The notes: a model not told the origin generated them from the letters alone. DNA of 64,000 nt from Batkoa obscura (GCA_030770535.1 JASVEC010000024.1:186001-250000); one strand, 5' to 3'. Shown: positions 16,274 to 27,649, counted from the first letter of the stretch. A program made the numbers and translations.

Positions 16274-18104
16274 TTTTATTTATTGATTTAGATAAGTAAG
16301 TTAAAGATAATCAATCTTCATCTTTTATACTTTTGAGCTATTCTTAGCTTGATCCATGTGATTTTTCCAACTAAATTTAGAGCTTCCTATTTGCTGTAAC
16401 TCTAAAGAATATAAGCTGTTTTATTGGATATAGTCAGGGGCGACCTATCTACTGATGAGAATTTAATTTGACGCTAATTATTCAATTTAACTAAATCATT
16501 AGGATTGGTTAGATTTCAGAAATAAAAATTTTAAGCTTGAAAAATATTTCATCATTTATTATGTAAAAGGGACTGTGGGAAAAAATACCGGTTTCGGAGA
16601 TCAAATCAAGTAACTAAGAAATGAGGTTATCTCACATCCATGATACATATATAAGCTGTTGCTATTGTTATTTGTACTGATTATAATATATTGTTGATAG
16701 TGCCATAGGCTCTATCGGCTTAAGAATAGAATTTATGCTCTAATAGCTTTTAGCCACACTTTGATTTTTTACTGCTTCGATATTTCCTGATTGGGCATCA
16801 TTGAATCTATCCCTGACTAAACTTTAAATTCATTTATTATCAAATTAATAACTAGTTAATGAAATCATTCAGCTTTTTTTGATCAGCTTTTAATTAGTGG
16901 AGTAAAATATCTTAAAGTCATTAAGAATAAATTTAAAGAATGCAAAATAGTCAGGATTGTTCAAATAGAATTGTAAAATAGTCAGGATCTCTTAGAAAAT
17001 ATTATCATAATGATTTTATCGTTATTTAAAAGGTCAATCTATATCCACTTTATCTATTGGCTTTATTCTAATAATTTTAACTATAGTTGACACTTGTGTT
17101 TTTCCTGAATTAATATCAAACCTATTGTTAATGTGGCTTTTTTATTGAGATTTCATATAAAATCCACTTTTTAAAAAGAATAAGCATTTATAGAAATAAG
17201 CTACTTGTAAAAAGATTGATGGTAATAAGTAATAAATTTATTTAAAATGAAAAGGTGTTAGAAAGGCCTTTGATTTAAAACAAATGTAACATGTTATAAA
17301 GGGATTTATAATCACTCGAATGATACATTTTAATAAAATAAACTGTTTTTTAATAATAGATTTAACTTTGAATGTCTATATTTCTGACATTCAAGTATAT
17401 TGATAATTCAAAATTCAAAATTCATTCCACAGTCCAGTAAGGTTATTCATATTAATTTTCAACCCTACTGGGTTTTTACTATTGATATAATAATTAATTT
17501 TAGAAATTTCAGATGAAGCGTAAACGTTTCTGTATGTAAAGAATTAGTTATTTTATTATAATACTTTAAATTTTATAATCACTATTAATTGCTATTTACT
17601 TATATTGAAATAGTAAGCCATTCAATTTTACTGACTATGATAAACTAAATTCATTAAGTTTAATCGAAGCGATACAACTGAATTCAATGAGGATATGTAA
17701 TAATGTTGATAAATTAATCATGATACAATGAGGAGTATAATATTTTTTAATAAAAGGTAATAAGGTAGTAGTAACCAACAGTGAATTTAAAATCGAAACA
17801 GTCCAAGTATAACTAAGAATCCTTAGGAAACAGCACTAAGTCTTATATGTATAAATTGTTTGAGGTTAATATGAGAGTATTTTTTATCAATTGTCTATTT
17901 TTACTACTTTTTTAAAATCAAATAGCTAATACAGCTATTTAAGCTTGAATGTATGGTGACTAGTAATAACTTTCATAACAAATTATTCATACTATTATGT
18001 CAATCTGCAGCTTAGTAATTAGACTTTATTTTAAAATGAGCAATTGATCATCACACATTCAAGCTTCAACAGCTGTATTAACTAATTGGTTTTAAAAAAA
18101 GTAG
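16274..18104. other. Intergenic, gene-poor start of the hydrolase island
   Basis: About 1.8 kb with no long frame. The first ~100 bp (ctttatac-like TATA region at 16322) is probably the HPPD promoter. The rest is AT-rich and may hold further decayed mobile DNA, but I cannot name any. Confidence 0.5.
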
Positions 18105-18965
18105 CAAAAATGGACAATTGTTAAAGAACATCACTGTATATTGTAGGCATACAGTAATCATCTGGGATTCATAGATTAATAAGATTTTCAACTATTTTGA
18201 GGAACATTCAGAGGATGCATCTTATGTCTTATTATTTCATAGTTCCCATAAATAATAATGCTACATTATTTATCAAACTCAACATTAACTTCCAGAGTCC
18301 TGATATTCCTATAAATACTAAAGTGATTTTTCGATAAGGAATATCATGTGATCATGTTTAATATCTCAGGGTATGACAAGATCAAAGTACAAAATAAATT
18401 AAGAAATCATAGTTTCGAAATAGTGTTTAAGGATATCTATTGTGCTTTCACTGAAAACTTTAAGTAAAACAAAGCTCTTGTTATTAATAATTATTGGAAT
18501 AGTTCTGTTAGTTAAGCATTGACTTATTGCTACCCATAGAATAAAAGAGATGTACAAATTTAAATGTTCCTTATGCTCCTATCTTAGGCGAGCCAAAAAC
18601 TGAAAGATAAAGGATAGAGAAAAACCCAGCCTTCGGATATCAAGTAAGCTAGATGCTTTTTTAAAGTGATAGTGGTTGTAGTTATTGTCTTTTTTAAAGA
18701 TTACATTGGATGAAGGCAATGTATGAGAGTTTGATAAAAATATATAAGAATTTATCAAATCTTTTTACTATATAAAATTTAACTCCGATTCCACAAACTA
18801 TGGCCATGTGCTATTAAATATGACGTTGTTTAAGCAGTTCGATATATCTGATATCCCAAATTCATAACATATAAATGACAACCTAAGATCTATAAAGTTC
18901 AAAATGTATTATCCTAATTTACTTTTACGATATAGGATTAGTCAAAAGTTTTATAATAGTTTAAT
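18105..18965 (+). pseudogene. Decayed epoxide-hydrolase-like pseudogene
   Basis: Aligns by eye along its length with the intact gene at 19584-20844. Recognisable blocks include a decayed version of the HGFPE exon (GCATCTTATGTCTTATTA near 18215), the VVAFDMPGYGET-like segment near 18350, the GHDWGS region near 18490, LGEPKTER-like CTTAGGCGAGCCAAAAACTG near 18583, and the TNYVHVPLNKTLFEHFD-like part near 18795-18860. Intron positions correspond to those of the functional genes. Many stops and length changes are scattered throughout and divergence is much greater than among the other copies, so this is the oldest member of the family in the window. Confidence 0.8.
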
Positions 18966-19583
18966 AACTCCTCAAGTATATAAAAGACTCTATAAATGTT
19001 AACTATGTAATAATTCCAATATTATTATATCATATGATTAAATTTCATAAAGTTTTATATCATAAAGAGTTATCAAATTGTTAAAAAGAATTTTAGTCAA
19101 ATCCTATATTAGGAATTTCCCTTTAATTTATTGTATTAATCATATGAACACCTAGAACAAAAAGGAATTGATAAATTAAAAATCAATAATCCGAAATAAG
19201 AGTTGTTTGATTATTCCTAATTTCATGATAACCGATACACAATTAAATATACTGAATACAAGTCATTGTATAACTATTATACTACCTCCCATGTATACAT
19301 TTCTATTACTATTCAAAAAATATATATACTTCTTTCATTTCGATAATAAAGATATCTACAGATTAATAGTATTTTCCATTATTTTCTATTATATTTTCTA
19401 TTTACCTTTTTATCACTTTAAACGTCATCCCTCATTGTATAAAGTCTAATATACTCATAAATTTATGGATAAAAGATATACGAAATTATTAATCCAGGAT
19501 CAAAAATGCAACTATAAATAGCTCCAAAAATACAACTGAATTAGATAAAAAAAACATAAATTCAATATTACAATCAAATAAAA
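18966..19583. other. Intergenic upstream of hydrolase gene 1
   Basis: AT-rich spacer with a short open frame (19207-19449) that has no start context, homology or splice support, so I do not call it. The TATA box of hydrolase gene 1 lies at the right end. Confidence 0.5.
19513..19520 (+). promoter_or_regulatory. TATA box of hydrolase gene 1
   Basis: TATAAATA in the context AATGCAACTATAAATAGCTC, ending 63 bp before the ATG. The same AATGCAAGTATAAATAGCATC-type block occurs 62-67 bp upstream of the other family members. Confidence 0.65.
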
Positions 19584-20844
19584 ATGGCTATTCAATACGA
19601 TTTAGATAATCCAGAGTCTTATAACCATAAGACTGTTCAATTCAACAATAAAGTATATCGTATGTATATAAAATTCCTTAGGATTCATATATTGACAGTA
19701 TTTTAGATTATGTCGAAGAAGGCGCAAACGACGCACCTTATGTCTTACTACTTCACGGTTTCCCAGAGGTAAAAATATCAAGCTATCATATCATCTATAA
19801 TATTTATAATATGTAGTCATGGTATTCATGGAAATATCAAATCGATTTTTTGATAAAGAAGGGATATCATGTGGTTGCATTTGATATGCCAGGATATGGT
19901 GAAACCAAAGTAGAAGATAAACTAGAAAACTTTACTCTCAAATCTGTAGCTCAAGATATCCATCATATTTTCACTCAACACTTTAAGCAAAACAAAGTGA
20001 TCATTATTGGTCACGATTGGGGTAGTTCCGTTGGTTGGGAATTGGCTTATCGTTATCCAGAGAATATCATCGGATATGTAAGTTTAAGTATTCCTTACTT
20101 CCCTACTTTAGGCGAGCCAAGAACCGAAAAACAAAAGGCTGAAAAAAATTCGGTATTTGGTTATCAAGTAAATTTTCTTTGTTACTATTATATTACTTTA
20201 ATTCTATTATTTTAAAGGTTGCCTTAGGCGAGGGTAATGTAGAAGAATTTGACAATAATGTTGAAAAATTCGTCAAATCATTTTATATAAAAAAACCCAG
20301 CTTCGATCCTACAAACTATGTCCATGTACCATTGAATAAGACCTTGTTTGAACACTTTGATACCTATGATACCTCAAATTCAGAATATATTGATGATAAT
20401 GTAAGATTTTTACATTTTGTGTTGAAGCCTATAACTATTTATTAGTATTTAAATTATTTAATAAGCCAATATAAATTAAATGGGACAAGAGGACCTACCA
20501 ATTGGTATCGTACAAGCTATTTAAATGGGCTTAATGATAAACAAAAACCCCATTTCAATATTGAAGTCAAATCTTTACAAGTAAAATATAATTCAATTGT
20601 TATTACAATACAAACCTAAAGAAATTTTTAGATTTTAGGTTCTAGTGATTTTTGTACTACTTTTAAAGATGCTGCCCAAAACTACTTAAAAGATGCTTCA
20701 GTAGTGGTAAGATTAGTTTATCGAAACTTTAGTTTATGTAACAATGCTTTATCTTAGATTATTGAAGGTGGACATTGGATTCATTATTTTGATCATACTA
20801 GTGTTAATTCTCTGATCGAAGGCTTCTTAAATGAGTTCAAATAA
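19584..20844 (+). CDS. Epoxide hydrolase-like alpha/beta hydrolase, copy 1
   Basis: Seven exons: 19584-19659, 19707-19768, 19817-20167, 20218-20400, 20446-20580, 20632-20706 and 20758-20844, giving 322 residues. Features of soluble epoxide hydrolases are all present: HYVEEG; the oxyanion motif HGFPESWYSWKYQ; VVAFDMPGYGET; the nucleophile Asp in IIIGHDWGSSVGWE; a cap domain with NWYRTSY, carrying a ring-opening Tyr; an acid Asp in LGSSDFCTT; and the catalytic His in EGGHWIHYFD. No signal peptide is seen, so it is probably cytosolic. The natural substrate is unknown; a dehalogenase of the same fold is less likely given HGFPE plus NWYR. The first ~500 bp are nearly identical, introns included, to the copy at 22798. 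Confidence 0.9.
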
Positions 20845-21179
20845 CTTCAAATATATATTACTTTATAAACTATTCTCGTTTTTGTTTACTATTATCATGC
20901 TATAATTATATCAACTTGTTTACTAGTGTTATACCACAAGAAAAATAGGTAAAAGTTGCTATACCTCATTAATTAATTCAATACTAATAAAAGTTATTAT
21001 TAAATTAAATATAAATCTTTAAAACTAAACAATCATATTTTAAGGAAGTTGCCAATTATAATATTTTTATCAATTTCGCTATAAAATTCGATTAGCTATT
21101 TGATTTGCTAGACTGAGTTTAATTTGAATTAAGTTTGAATTAGAAATTTTTTGTTTTTTATTTTAACTTTTATATAAAA
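20845..21179. other. Intergenic downstream of hydrolase copy 1
   Basis: AT-rich 3' flank of copy 1 up to the LTR-like repeat. Nothing else recognisable. Confidence 0.5.
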
Positions 21180-21634
21180 GGCAGTACTTAATAATTAGAG
21201 TCAAAAGCAGTTTTTGGTTGATTGACCAGCTGTAAGTCGAAAGGTCTTAGTTTATGTGACTAAGATAGACTTGGATTATGAAGAATAGCGCGTAATAGGT
21301 TACAAGCTATATAAGACAGATAGAATAGATAATACTAATGTAAATCTACGTAAAATACTATTAAGTAAACTTACTGGCTTTATTAAATGTTCGAGATATC
21401 AGGGAATAATTCAGTTAAAAAGCCTCGAACTACTATACTCTGTAAACTCTTTTATACTCTGAAAAGTATAAATATCAAAATGAGAAGATAATATTCTTCG
21501 GGATGGAGCTAGAAATTCTCATAGCAAATCAAGCTGAGAGTGTGCGATTGATTGCCCCTAAACTCGAGAACACAACAGCTTAGGCGATTGTTATGTTATA
21601 GTTAACCATGGGATTGACAAAGCGATATTTCACA
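21180..21634 (-). mobile_element. Solo-LTR-like repeat, copy A
   Basis: About 455 bp. Read on the minus strand it begins TGTGAAATATCGC and matches the plus-strand repeats at 25893-26374 and 25129-25542. It contains a TATA-like AGTATAAAAGAG and, further on, an AATAAA. No internal coding region is attached, so this is a fossil LTR or an LTR-like repeat of unknown family. The left border is approximate because the final part has diverged. It directly abuts a truncated MITE. Confidence 0.6.
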
Positions 21635-21716
21635 AAGAATTTTGGTAATAACCTTTTCACTCAAATAGCACTTAAAAAATGGAAAAGTAATGAAATCAAA
21701 AAAAAACATCTACATA
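21635..21716 (+). mobile_element. MITE copy 4, left end missing
   Basis: Starts at AAGAATTTTGGTAATAACC, directly after the terminal CACA of LTR-like copy A, and runs to AACATCTACATATA. The first ~20 bp of the family consensus are missing, so the element was cut by, or sits at the junction with, the neighbouring repeat. Confidence 0.65.
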
Positions 21717-21899
21717 TACTTTTCTTTAATTTTAAAAATATAATAACTTGGTTTAATAATAATTTCAAGACAGATTAGTTTACTTAAATATAATATCATC
21801 AATAACAAAATAATAACTCTATTACAATTTTAATTTTTAGCTAATAAAATACTAAATTTTTGAAAAAAAAGAAATTTATAATTAAAACTATTGGTTTTT

Positions 21900-22275
21900 T
21901 ACATAAATTTAAAAATAAAATAAACTACAGCTTTTTTATTTTTAATGAGTTATTAATCCCCATTTATTCTTTTTCGTGTTTTCCACAACCTTTAATAATA
22001 CTTGTAGCTTGCTGGCTATTTATTTATGCTATATCAGATTATTAGCAGATTTTTTTCATCTCCTTAGTTAGGATCTTCAGCTTTATTTTTTGACTGGAAC
22101 AATTTATTTACAATGTAAATAGAAGCGGCCTCTCATAATCTTCCTTTTTCAAAAGTTGACATAGTAATAGTCAAACTTATACTCAGATCTAAATTAGTAG
22201 TAGCTTCTTTCTTATCTCTCAATCTTTGTTTTATCCTTTGTACTTTAACTTTTTTGTAATTAAAATATTCTAATA
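21900..22275 (-). repeat. Decayed dispersed repeat, copy 1
   Basis: Matches 26745-27060 in the same orientation over about 300 bp, for example ATTATTAGCAGAT and TTTGTTTTATCCTT, with substantial divergence. On the minus strand both copies keep a short Lys/Arg-rich protein-like stretch, so it may derive from an old mobile element of unknown family. Both copies are clearly fossil. Confidence 0.5.
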
Positions 22276-22797
22276 TTTCAAATCCTCACCTTTTAAAAAT
22301 ATGATCAATATTTATAATTTTTAATTTTATTTAAGATCATATGCAAATAATGCTAGTCATAACATTGATCTACAAAAATTTGACCAGCATTGTTTATCTA
22401 CAATACACATGTGGTTAATAGCTTTAGCTTTCATTACTAATCACAATTTTTGATAGATCTTTTTGCATTACAGGGTAAACAAAATGGGGATAAACTATAG
22501 CAATTAGTAAAATTTTAAAGATAACTTGACTAATATAACCCATAAGAACTCAATAGTAATAAAATCTTCAAAAAATATTAAACAAAAAATATTACAATAG
22601 ACTAGCAATTCAGGCATTCTTTTCATTTATTAAAATATGACACTTTTCCTTAGCTATTTGTATGTTTAAATTATAATTAGATATAAAATGTATATATTGT
22701 TTATCCGGTATTGAGAATATAAGTATAAATAGTATCAAAGATATGACAAAGTTAGATCAAAATAAAAATACAAACTCAACATTATAATCAAATAAAA
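22276..22797. other. Intergenic upstream of hydrolase copy 2
   Basis: No exon recognised. The last ~110 bp contain the family promoter block (GTTTATCCGG near 22709, TATA box at 22724). Confidence 0.5.
22724..22731 (+). promoter_or_regulatory. TATA box of hydrolase copy 2
   Basis: TATAAATA in AAGTATAAATAGTATC, ending 66 bp before the ATG. A GTTTATCCGG motif sits about 10-15 bp upstream and recurs before the copy at 38422, so it may be a regulator site (it includes TTATC, a GATA-type core on the other strand). Confidence 0.6.
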
Positions 22798-24061
22798 ATG
22801 GCCATTAAATACGATTTAGATAATCCAGAGTCTTATAACCATAAGACTGTTCAATTCAACAATAAAGTATATCGTATGTATATAAAATTCCTTAGGATTC
22901 ATATATTGACAGTATTTTAGATTATGTCGAAGAAGGCGCAAACGACGCACCTTATGTCTTACTACTTCACGGTTTCCCAGAGGTAAAAATATCAAGCTAT
23001 CATATCATCTATAATATTTATAATATGTAGTCATGGTATTCATGGAAATATCAAATCGATTTTTTGATAAAGAAGGGATATCATGTGGTTGCATTTGATA
23101 TGCCAGGATATGGTGAAACCAAAGTAGAAGATAAACTAGAAAACTTTACGTTCAAAACTGTATCTGAAGATATCCATCATATTTTCACTCAACACTTTAA
23201 GCAAAACAAAGTGATCATTATTGGTCACGATTGGGGTAGTTCCGTTGGTTGGGAATTGGCTTATCGTTATCCAGAGAATATCATCGGATATGTAAGTTTA
23301 AGTATTCCTTACTTCCCTACCTTAGGTGAGCCAAAAACTGAAAGACAAAAAGCAGAGGAATACTCTGGATATGGATACCAGGTTAATTAATTTAAAATAT
23401 AATTAATAACCATTATTATAATTTCTTTTTTAAAGGTTGCTTTAGGTGAGGGTAACGTGAAAGAATTTGATAAACACATTGAAAGATTTATAAAATCCTT
23501 TTATTATAAAAAACATAGCTTTGATTTTACAAACTATGCTCATGTACCATTAAATAAGACTTTATTTGAGCATTTTGATACATTCGATACCTCAAAATCA
23601 GGATGTATTGATGATAGTGTAAGCTTTATATACCTTATGTTGAGATTTATTAATCGTTTGCTAGTATTTAACTTACTTATATAGTCAATTTAAAATACAA
23701 GGAACAAAAGGACCAACTAATTGGTACCGTACAAGTTATTTAAATGGACTTAATGATAAACAAAAACCTCATCTTAATGTTGAAGTCAAATCTTTACAGG
23801 TAAAATATAATTTGGCACTTTTTGTAGTAATAGCTAAAATGTTATTTAGATAATAGGGGCTAATGATTCATGTATTCTTGTTAAAGATATAGCTCAAAAC
23901 TACTTAAAGAATGCCTCGACAGTGGTAAGCTTAATTTATAGAGATTTTATTTTACTTAGTAACCTCCTTCTTAGATCCTTGAAGGTGGTCATTGGATTCA
24001 TTATTTTGATCATGAGGAAGTTACTATTTTAATTGAAAACTTTTTAAAGGAGTTTAAATAA
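22798..24061 (+). CDS. Epoxide hydrolase-like alpha/beta hydrolase, copy 2
   Basis: Same seven-exon plan and motifs as copy 1: HGFPESWYSW, IIIGHDWGSSVGWE, TNWYRTSYLNG, GANDSC (acid Asp) and EGGHWIHYFDHEEV. All junctions and the frame look intact, so it should be functional, about 322 residues. The first three exons and two introns are almost identical to copy 1. Exon 3 then switches to the FTFKTVSEDI version found in the minus-strand copies, and exon 4 is the most divergent of the family (VKEFDKHIERFIKSFYYKK). It is enclosed by an inverted pair of LTR-like repeats (21180-21634 and 25893-26374). Confidence 0.88.
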
Positions 24062-24676
24062 CTTTAAGATAATATGTTTTAAAACTGATTTTTTATTTAT
24101 GTCTACTATTATTATGTTATAATTGTATTGATTTTTTTACTAATATTATATAGTAATAAGCATAAACTGCTATATCTTATTAGGTTAAGTGTAGATATTT
24201 GAGGTTTTGAATAGCTATTTTAATTGCTTTAATCTGGTTTAAACTGTATTTAAGATTGCTATGCTAAATTATATCAAATTTGAGAAATATATAAAGTAAG
24301 CAGATATCAGCTTTAATTAATGTGTTTTGAGTAAGATAGGTTAGTTTTTTTAAAATCGAACAATACTTGAATTTTTAAATACACAAATTAAATTTTTTTC
24401 ATCAACTTTTTAGTTAATTTTTAATGTGAAACATTAAAATTCAAATAAACTCAAATAAACTCAAAGGTGTATTTAATATTAATTATCAGATCTGAATTAA
24501 TACTTAGTACATTTTCAGATGTACTGAATAATTATTTTATACTAAATAGCTAATATACTTATAATACTTTCTAGCTTTTTAATGCAAAAACACTTTGTAA
24601 TAATATTTTATAGAGAAATTTACTTATTAATATAGTTATTAATAAACATATTATTATTTCTAATAGCTATAACAAC
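24062..24676. other. Intergenic downstream of hydrolase copy 2
   Basis: AT-rich with no exon or repeat recognised; leads into a cluster of three MITE copies. Confidence 0.5.
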
Positions 24677-24783
24677 TATAAGGGAGTGTTTTTTTTGACT
24701 TCATTATTTTTTCCATTTTTTAAGCGCTATTTGAGCGGAAAATTTGTTAGTGAAATTCTTAAACACAAAAATACATCCCCATA
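24677..24783 (-). mobile_element. MITE copy 5
   Basis: Starts TATAAGGGAGTG and ends TACATCCCCATA with core AAGCGCTATTTGAGCGGAAA. TA flanks both ends. Only 13 bp separate it from copy 6. Confidence 0.75.
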
Positions 24784-24796
24784 ACTTTACTAAAAG

Positions 24797-24903
24797 ATAT
24801 AGGAGTGTTTTTTTAACTTCATTACTTTTTCCATTTTTAAGCGCCTATTTAAGTGGAAAATCCGTTAGTAAAATTCTTAGTCATAAAAATACATCCTCAT
24901 ATA
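24797..24903 (-). mobile_element. MITE copy 6
   Basis: Starts TATAGGAGTG and ends TACATCCTCATA. Tandem with copy 5 in the same orientation. A 62-residue open frame across both copies is fortuitous. Confidence 0.75.
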
Positions 24904-25011
24904 AAACATTGCTTTATTGGCTTTATAGTTAATTATATAAGAATTATTTAAGTTGTTTATAAAAATAAATTATTATAATAAGATTTAAATAATTTTGCTA
25001 TTAAAATCTAG

Positions 25012-25113
25012 TATATGAGGATGTATTTTTTGTTTGAGAATTTTACTAATGATCTTTCCACTCAAACAGTGATTAAAAAATGGAAAAAGTGATGAAATCA
25101 AAAAATGCTCATA
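25012..25113 (+). mobile_element. MITE copy 7
   Basis: Starts TATGAGGATGTATTTTTTG and ends AATGCTCATA. Opposite orientation to copies 5 and 6; ends 15 bp before LTR-like copy B. Confidence 0.7.
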
Positions 25114-25128
25114 TTTTTAAATTTATAT

Positions 25129-25542
25129 TGTGAAATATTGCCTTTTCAGCTCTATGATTGATTAGAACATAACAGTCAATCTTGAAACTTTTATTTTAAT
25201 TTGCTATGTAATTCTGAAGGATGTTATCTTCCCATTTTGATCTCCATACTTATTAGAGTATAAAAGAGATTCTTGGGCATAACAACTTGAAGCTTTTCAA
25301 TTAAATTGCCCCCTGATATCGTACCTTTAATAAAGCCACTAAGTCTTTCTGATGGTATTTTACGTAGGTTTTACAGTAGTATTGTTTACTCTATCTGTCT
25401 TACATAATGTATAGCCTATTACGTACTATCCTTCATAACTCAAGTCTATCTTAGTCGCATAAATTAAGGCCTTTCGATTTACAATATAGTCAATCAGACA
25501 ATAACTGTTATTGACTTCAACCACTGAGTATCAGGTTCCACA
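25129..25542 (+). mobile_element. Solo-LTR-like repeat, copy B
   Basis: Begins TGTGAAATATTGC and ends TTCCACA, about 414 bp. Clearly related to copy C but more diverged. Contains TATAAAAGAG and AATAAAGCC. No internal coding region adjoins it; family unknown, fossil. Confidence 0.6.
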
Positions 25543-25759
25543 TAGCCTATTTAATTATAATATAATATGATCATGTTTTTTTGCATTTAATTAACTTTAG
25601 GTGGGTTTTACTACTGAAGGTTATTATATTTTTAAATTCAGACATAATTAATTTAAAGCTTTTTATTTAAATTTGTTATAAAAATAGTTACCACTTAATT
25701 GCAAAAAATATCATCTTTGTATTTTAATACAATAATTTAGAGCTTTTTTATTAAACTAT
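25543..25759. other. Spacer between LTR-like copy B and MITE copy 8
   Basis: AT-rich; nothing recognised. Confidence 0.4.
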
Positions 25760-25862
25760 TTGGGGATGTATTTTTTGATTTCATCACCTTTTCTATTTTT
25801 TAAGTGATATTTGAGAGGAAAGATTGGTAATAAAATTCTTGAACAAAAAAATACATCCCCAT
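25760..25862 (-). mobile_element. MITE copy 8
   Basis: Starts TGGGGATGTATTTTTTGA and ends TACATCCCCA, with TT on both sides instead of the more usual TA, which supports a 2-bp target duplication. It lies 30 bp before LTR-like copy C. Confidence 0.75.
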
Positions 25863-25892
25863 TTCTTAATGGCATATTTTTCAATAAAGCTA

Positions 25893-26374
25893 TGTGAAAT
25901 ATCGCTTTGTCAGTCCCATGGTTAATTATAACATAACAATCGCCTAAGTTATTGTGTTTTTGAGTTCAGAGAAAATCAATCCTACGTTCTTAGTTTGGTT
26001 TGCTATGAGAATTTCTAGCTCCATCCTGAAGAATATTATCTTCTCATTTTGATATTTATACTTTTCAGAGTATAAAAGAGTTTACAGAGTATAAAAGAGT
26101 TTACAGAGTATAGTAGTTCGAGGCTTTTTAACTGAATTATTCCCTGATATCTCGAACATTTAATAAAGCCAGTAAGTTTACTTAATAGTATTTTACGTAG
26201 ATTTACATTAGTATTATCTATTCTATCTGTCTTATATAGCTTGTAACCTATTACGCGCTATTCTTCATAATCCAAGTCTATCTTAGTCACATAAACTAAG
26301 ACCTTTCGACTTATAGTGTAATCAACCCAGCAATAGCTGTTCTTGACTCCAAACCTTGAGTACTAGATTTCACA
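25893..26374 (+). mobile_element. Solo-LTR-like repeat, copy C
   Basis: The best-bounded copy, 482 bp. It starts TGTGAAAT and ends ATTTCACA, an 8-bp perfect inverted end of TG...CA type, and GCTA flanks both sides as a possible 4-bp target duplication. It contains TATAAAAGAG (partly tandem-duplicated with GTTTACAGA) and a later AATAAAGCC, in the order expected of promoter then polyadenylation signals in an LTR. No body is attached; the element is a fossil of unknown family. Confidence 0.65.
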
Positions 26375-26384
26375 GCTATTAGCC

Positions 26385-26530
26385 TTTGTAATGTTTTTTA
26401 TAGATTTTATAATAGTATTATTTATTTTACATAGTTTATAGATTAGTATATATTAACTTTAGTTATATAGACTAGAACTTTTTAACTTATAGTCAGTTAA
26501 TTAAGCAAAAGCTGCTTTTAATTTTAATTA
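26385..26530 (+). mobile_element. LTR-like fragment (copy D, 3' part only)
   Basis: A worn match to the last third of copy C: TTATAATAGTATTATTTAT, then a TTTTTAACTTATAGTCAG block, then AAGCAAAAGCTGCTTTTA. It lies just downstream of copy C in the same orientation. Much more diverged than copies A-C. Confidence 0.5.
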
Positions 26531-26744
26531 TTAAATAATAACTTTTATAACTATCAGTAAAAAATAATAACTTAGGTTAGTGGTAATTTTTAAAAGTATT
26601 TTTTTTGACTTATTTTATAAATAAGTAAAAAGTAAAATGTTTAGTTTTATAGCTAATATTTAAATTTATTATGTTGTAAATTTGACATATTAATAAATAG
26701 TTTGAAAAACTATAGTCTAATTCGAATTAACTTAATTTATTTTA

Positions 26745-27060
26745 CTTTATTTTTAATAAACTATTAAACTTTTCCACTTTTTTTACTTTTTTCTACGATT
26801 TTTATAATGTTTACAGCTCTTATTGATTATTACTTATATCAAATTATTAGCAGATATTTTATTTTTTCAATAAGATCCTCCAGGTTTATTTTTTAATTAA
26901 AACAATTCATTTAAAGTACAATTATAAACAGTTTTTATAGCCTGTCTTTTTTAAAGCTTTTATAGTGAAAGTCAAGCTTATTCTCGGATCCAACCTAATA
27001 TTAGCTTCTATAGTTTTTAATTTTTGTTTTATCCTTCATACTTTTAACTTTTATAAGATA
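26745..27060 (-). repeat. Decayed dispersed repeat, copy 2
   Basis: Partner of 21900-22275 (shared ATTATTAGCAGATATTTT, AGGTTTATTTTTTAATT, TTTGTTTTATCCTTCATAC). Both partners lie 200-400 bp to the right of an LTR-like copy. Confidence 0.5.
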
Positions 27061-27649
27061 TTCTATTTTCAAAGATAAAGATTAAAGATTCAAAATATTA
27101 AACTAAAATTTAAACAGAGAATTAATCAAATTAGTTCAGAACCTAGTTTAATATTTATACATTTGACACCATAAATACAAAAAATGCCATGTATAATGAT
27201 AATATTAATCAAATTTGAGTTTATTATTTAAAGCAAGTTCATTTACTATTAACATAAAACGTTCTATTTAAACTCAACCCTTAGTAATATGGTATTTCCA
27301 ATATTTGCTGTAGGATGAAATTACTTAAAGTAAGCATTAGGGCTAAAACTTTTCAAAACTTGGATCTTAAATTCTATATTAAGATGGAATTCCCAAGAGT
27401 ATATAGTTCTAAATGTTATATAGTTATAGTTTTTTTGATCATTTATTTGTTCATTTTGTAAGTCCTAACAATGAAATTTTGCCAGTAAAATCGCAAGTAA
27501 AAAAACATGCTAATATACTAAATCAATCCCTTAAAGAATCAAAATATAAATTGAAATCTCCCATAATAACCATAAACTCAAGGATTCAAATATTTTCAAA
27601 GTTTTTTAACAAAAGTTTTAACTTATCAAAATAGAATTAATATATAAAA
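27061..27649. other. Intergenic upstream of RPB5
   Basis: AT-rich. A 73-codon open frame at 27413-27634 ends just before the RPB5 start and has no recognisable relative, so I do not call it as a gene. Confidence 0.5.

Noticed and set aside
19207-19449. 80-codon hydrophobic open frame upstream of hydrolase copy 1
   Set aside because: Low-complexity Phe/Ile/Tyr composition typical of AT-rich DNA; no splice or homology support.
21860-22045. 61-codon open frame within the decayed repeat
   Set aside because: The related repeat at 26745-27060 does not preserve the frame, so it is not under coding constraint.
24744-24932. Open frame of 62 codons similar to one at 53278-53499
   Set aside because: The similarity comes from reading two MITE copies in the same frame. 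No start context or splice support; not a protein family.
27413-27634. 73-codon open frame just before RPB5
   Set aside because: No recognisable domain, and it occupies the expected RPB5 promoter/leader.
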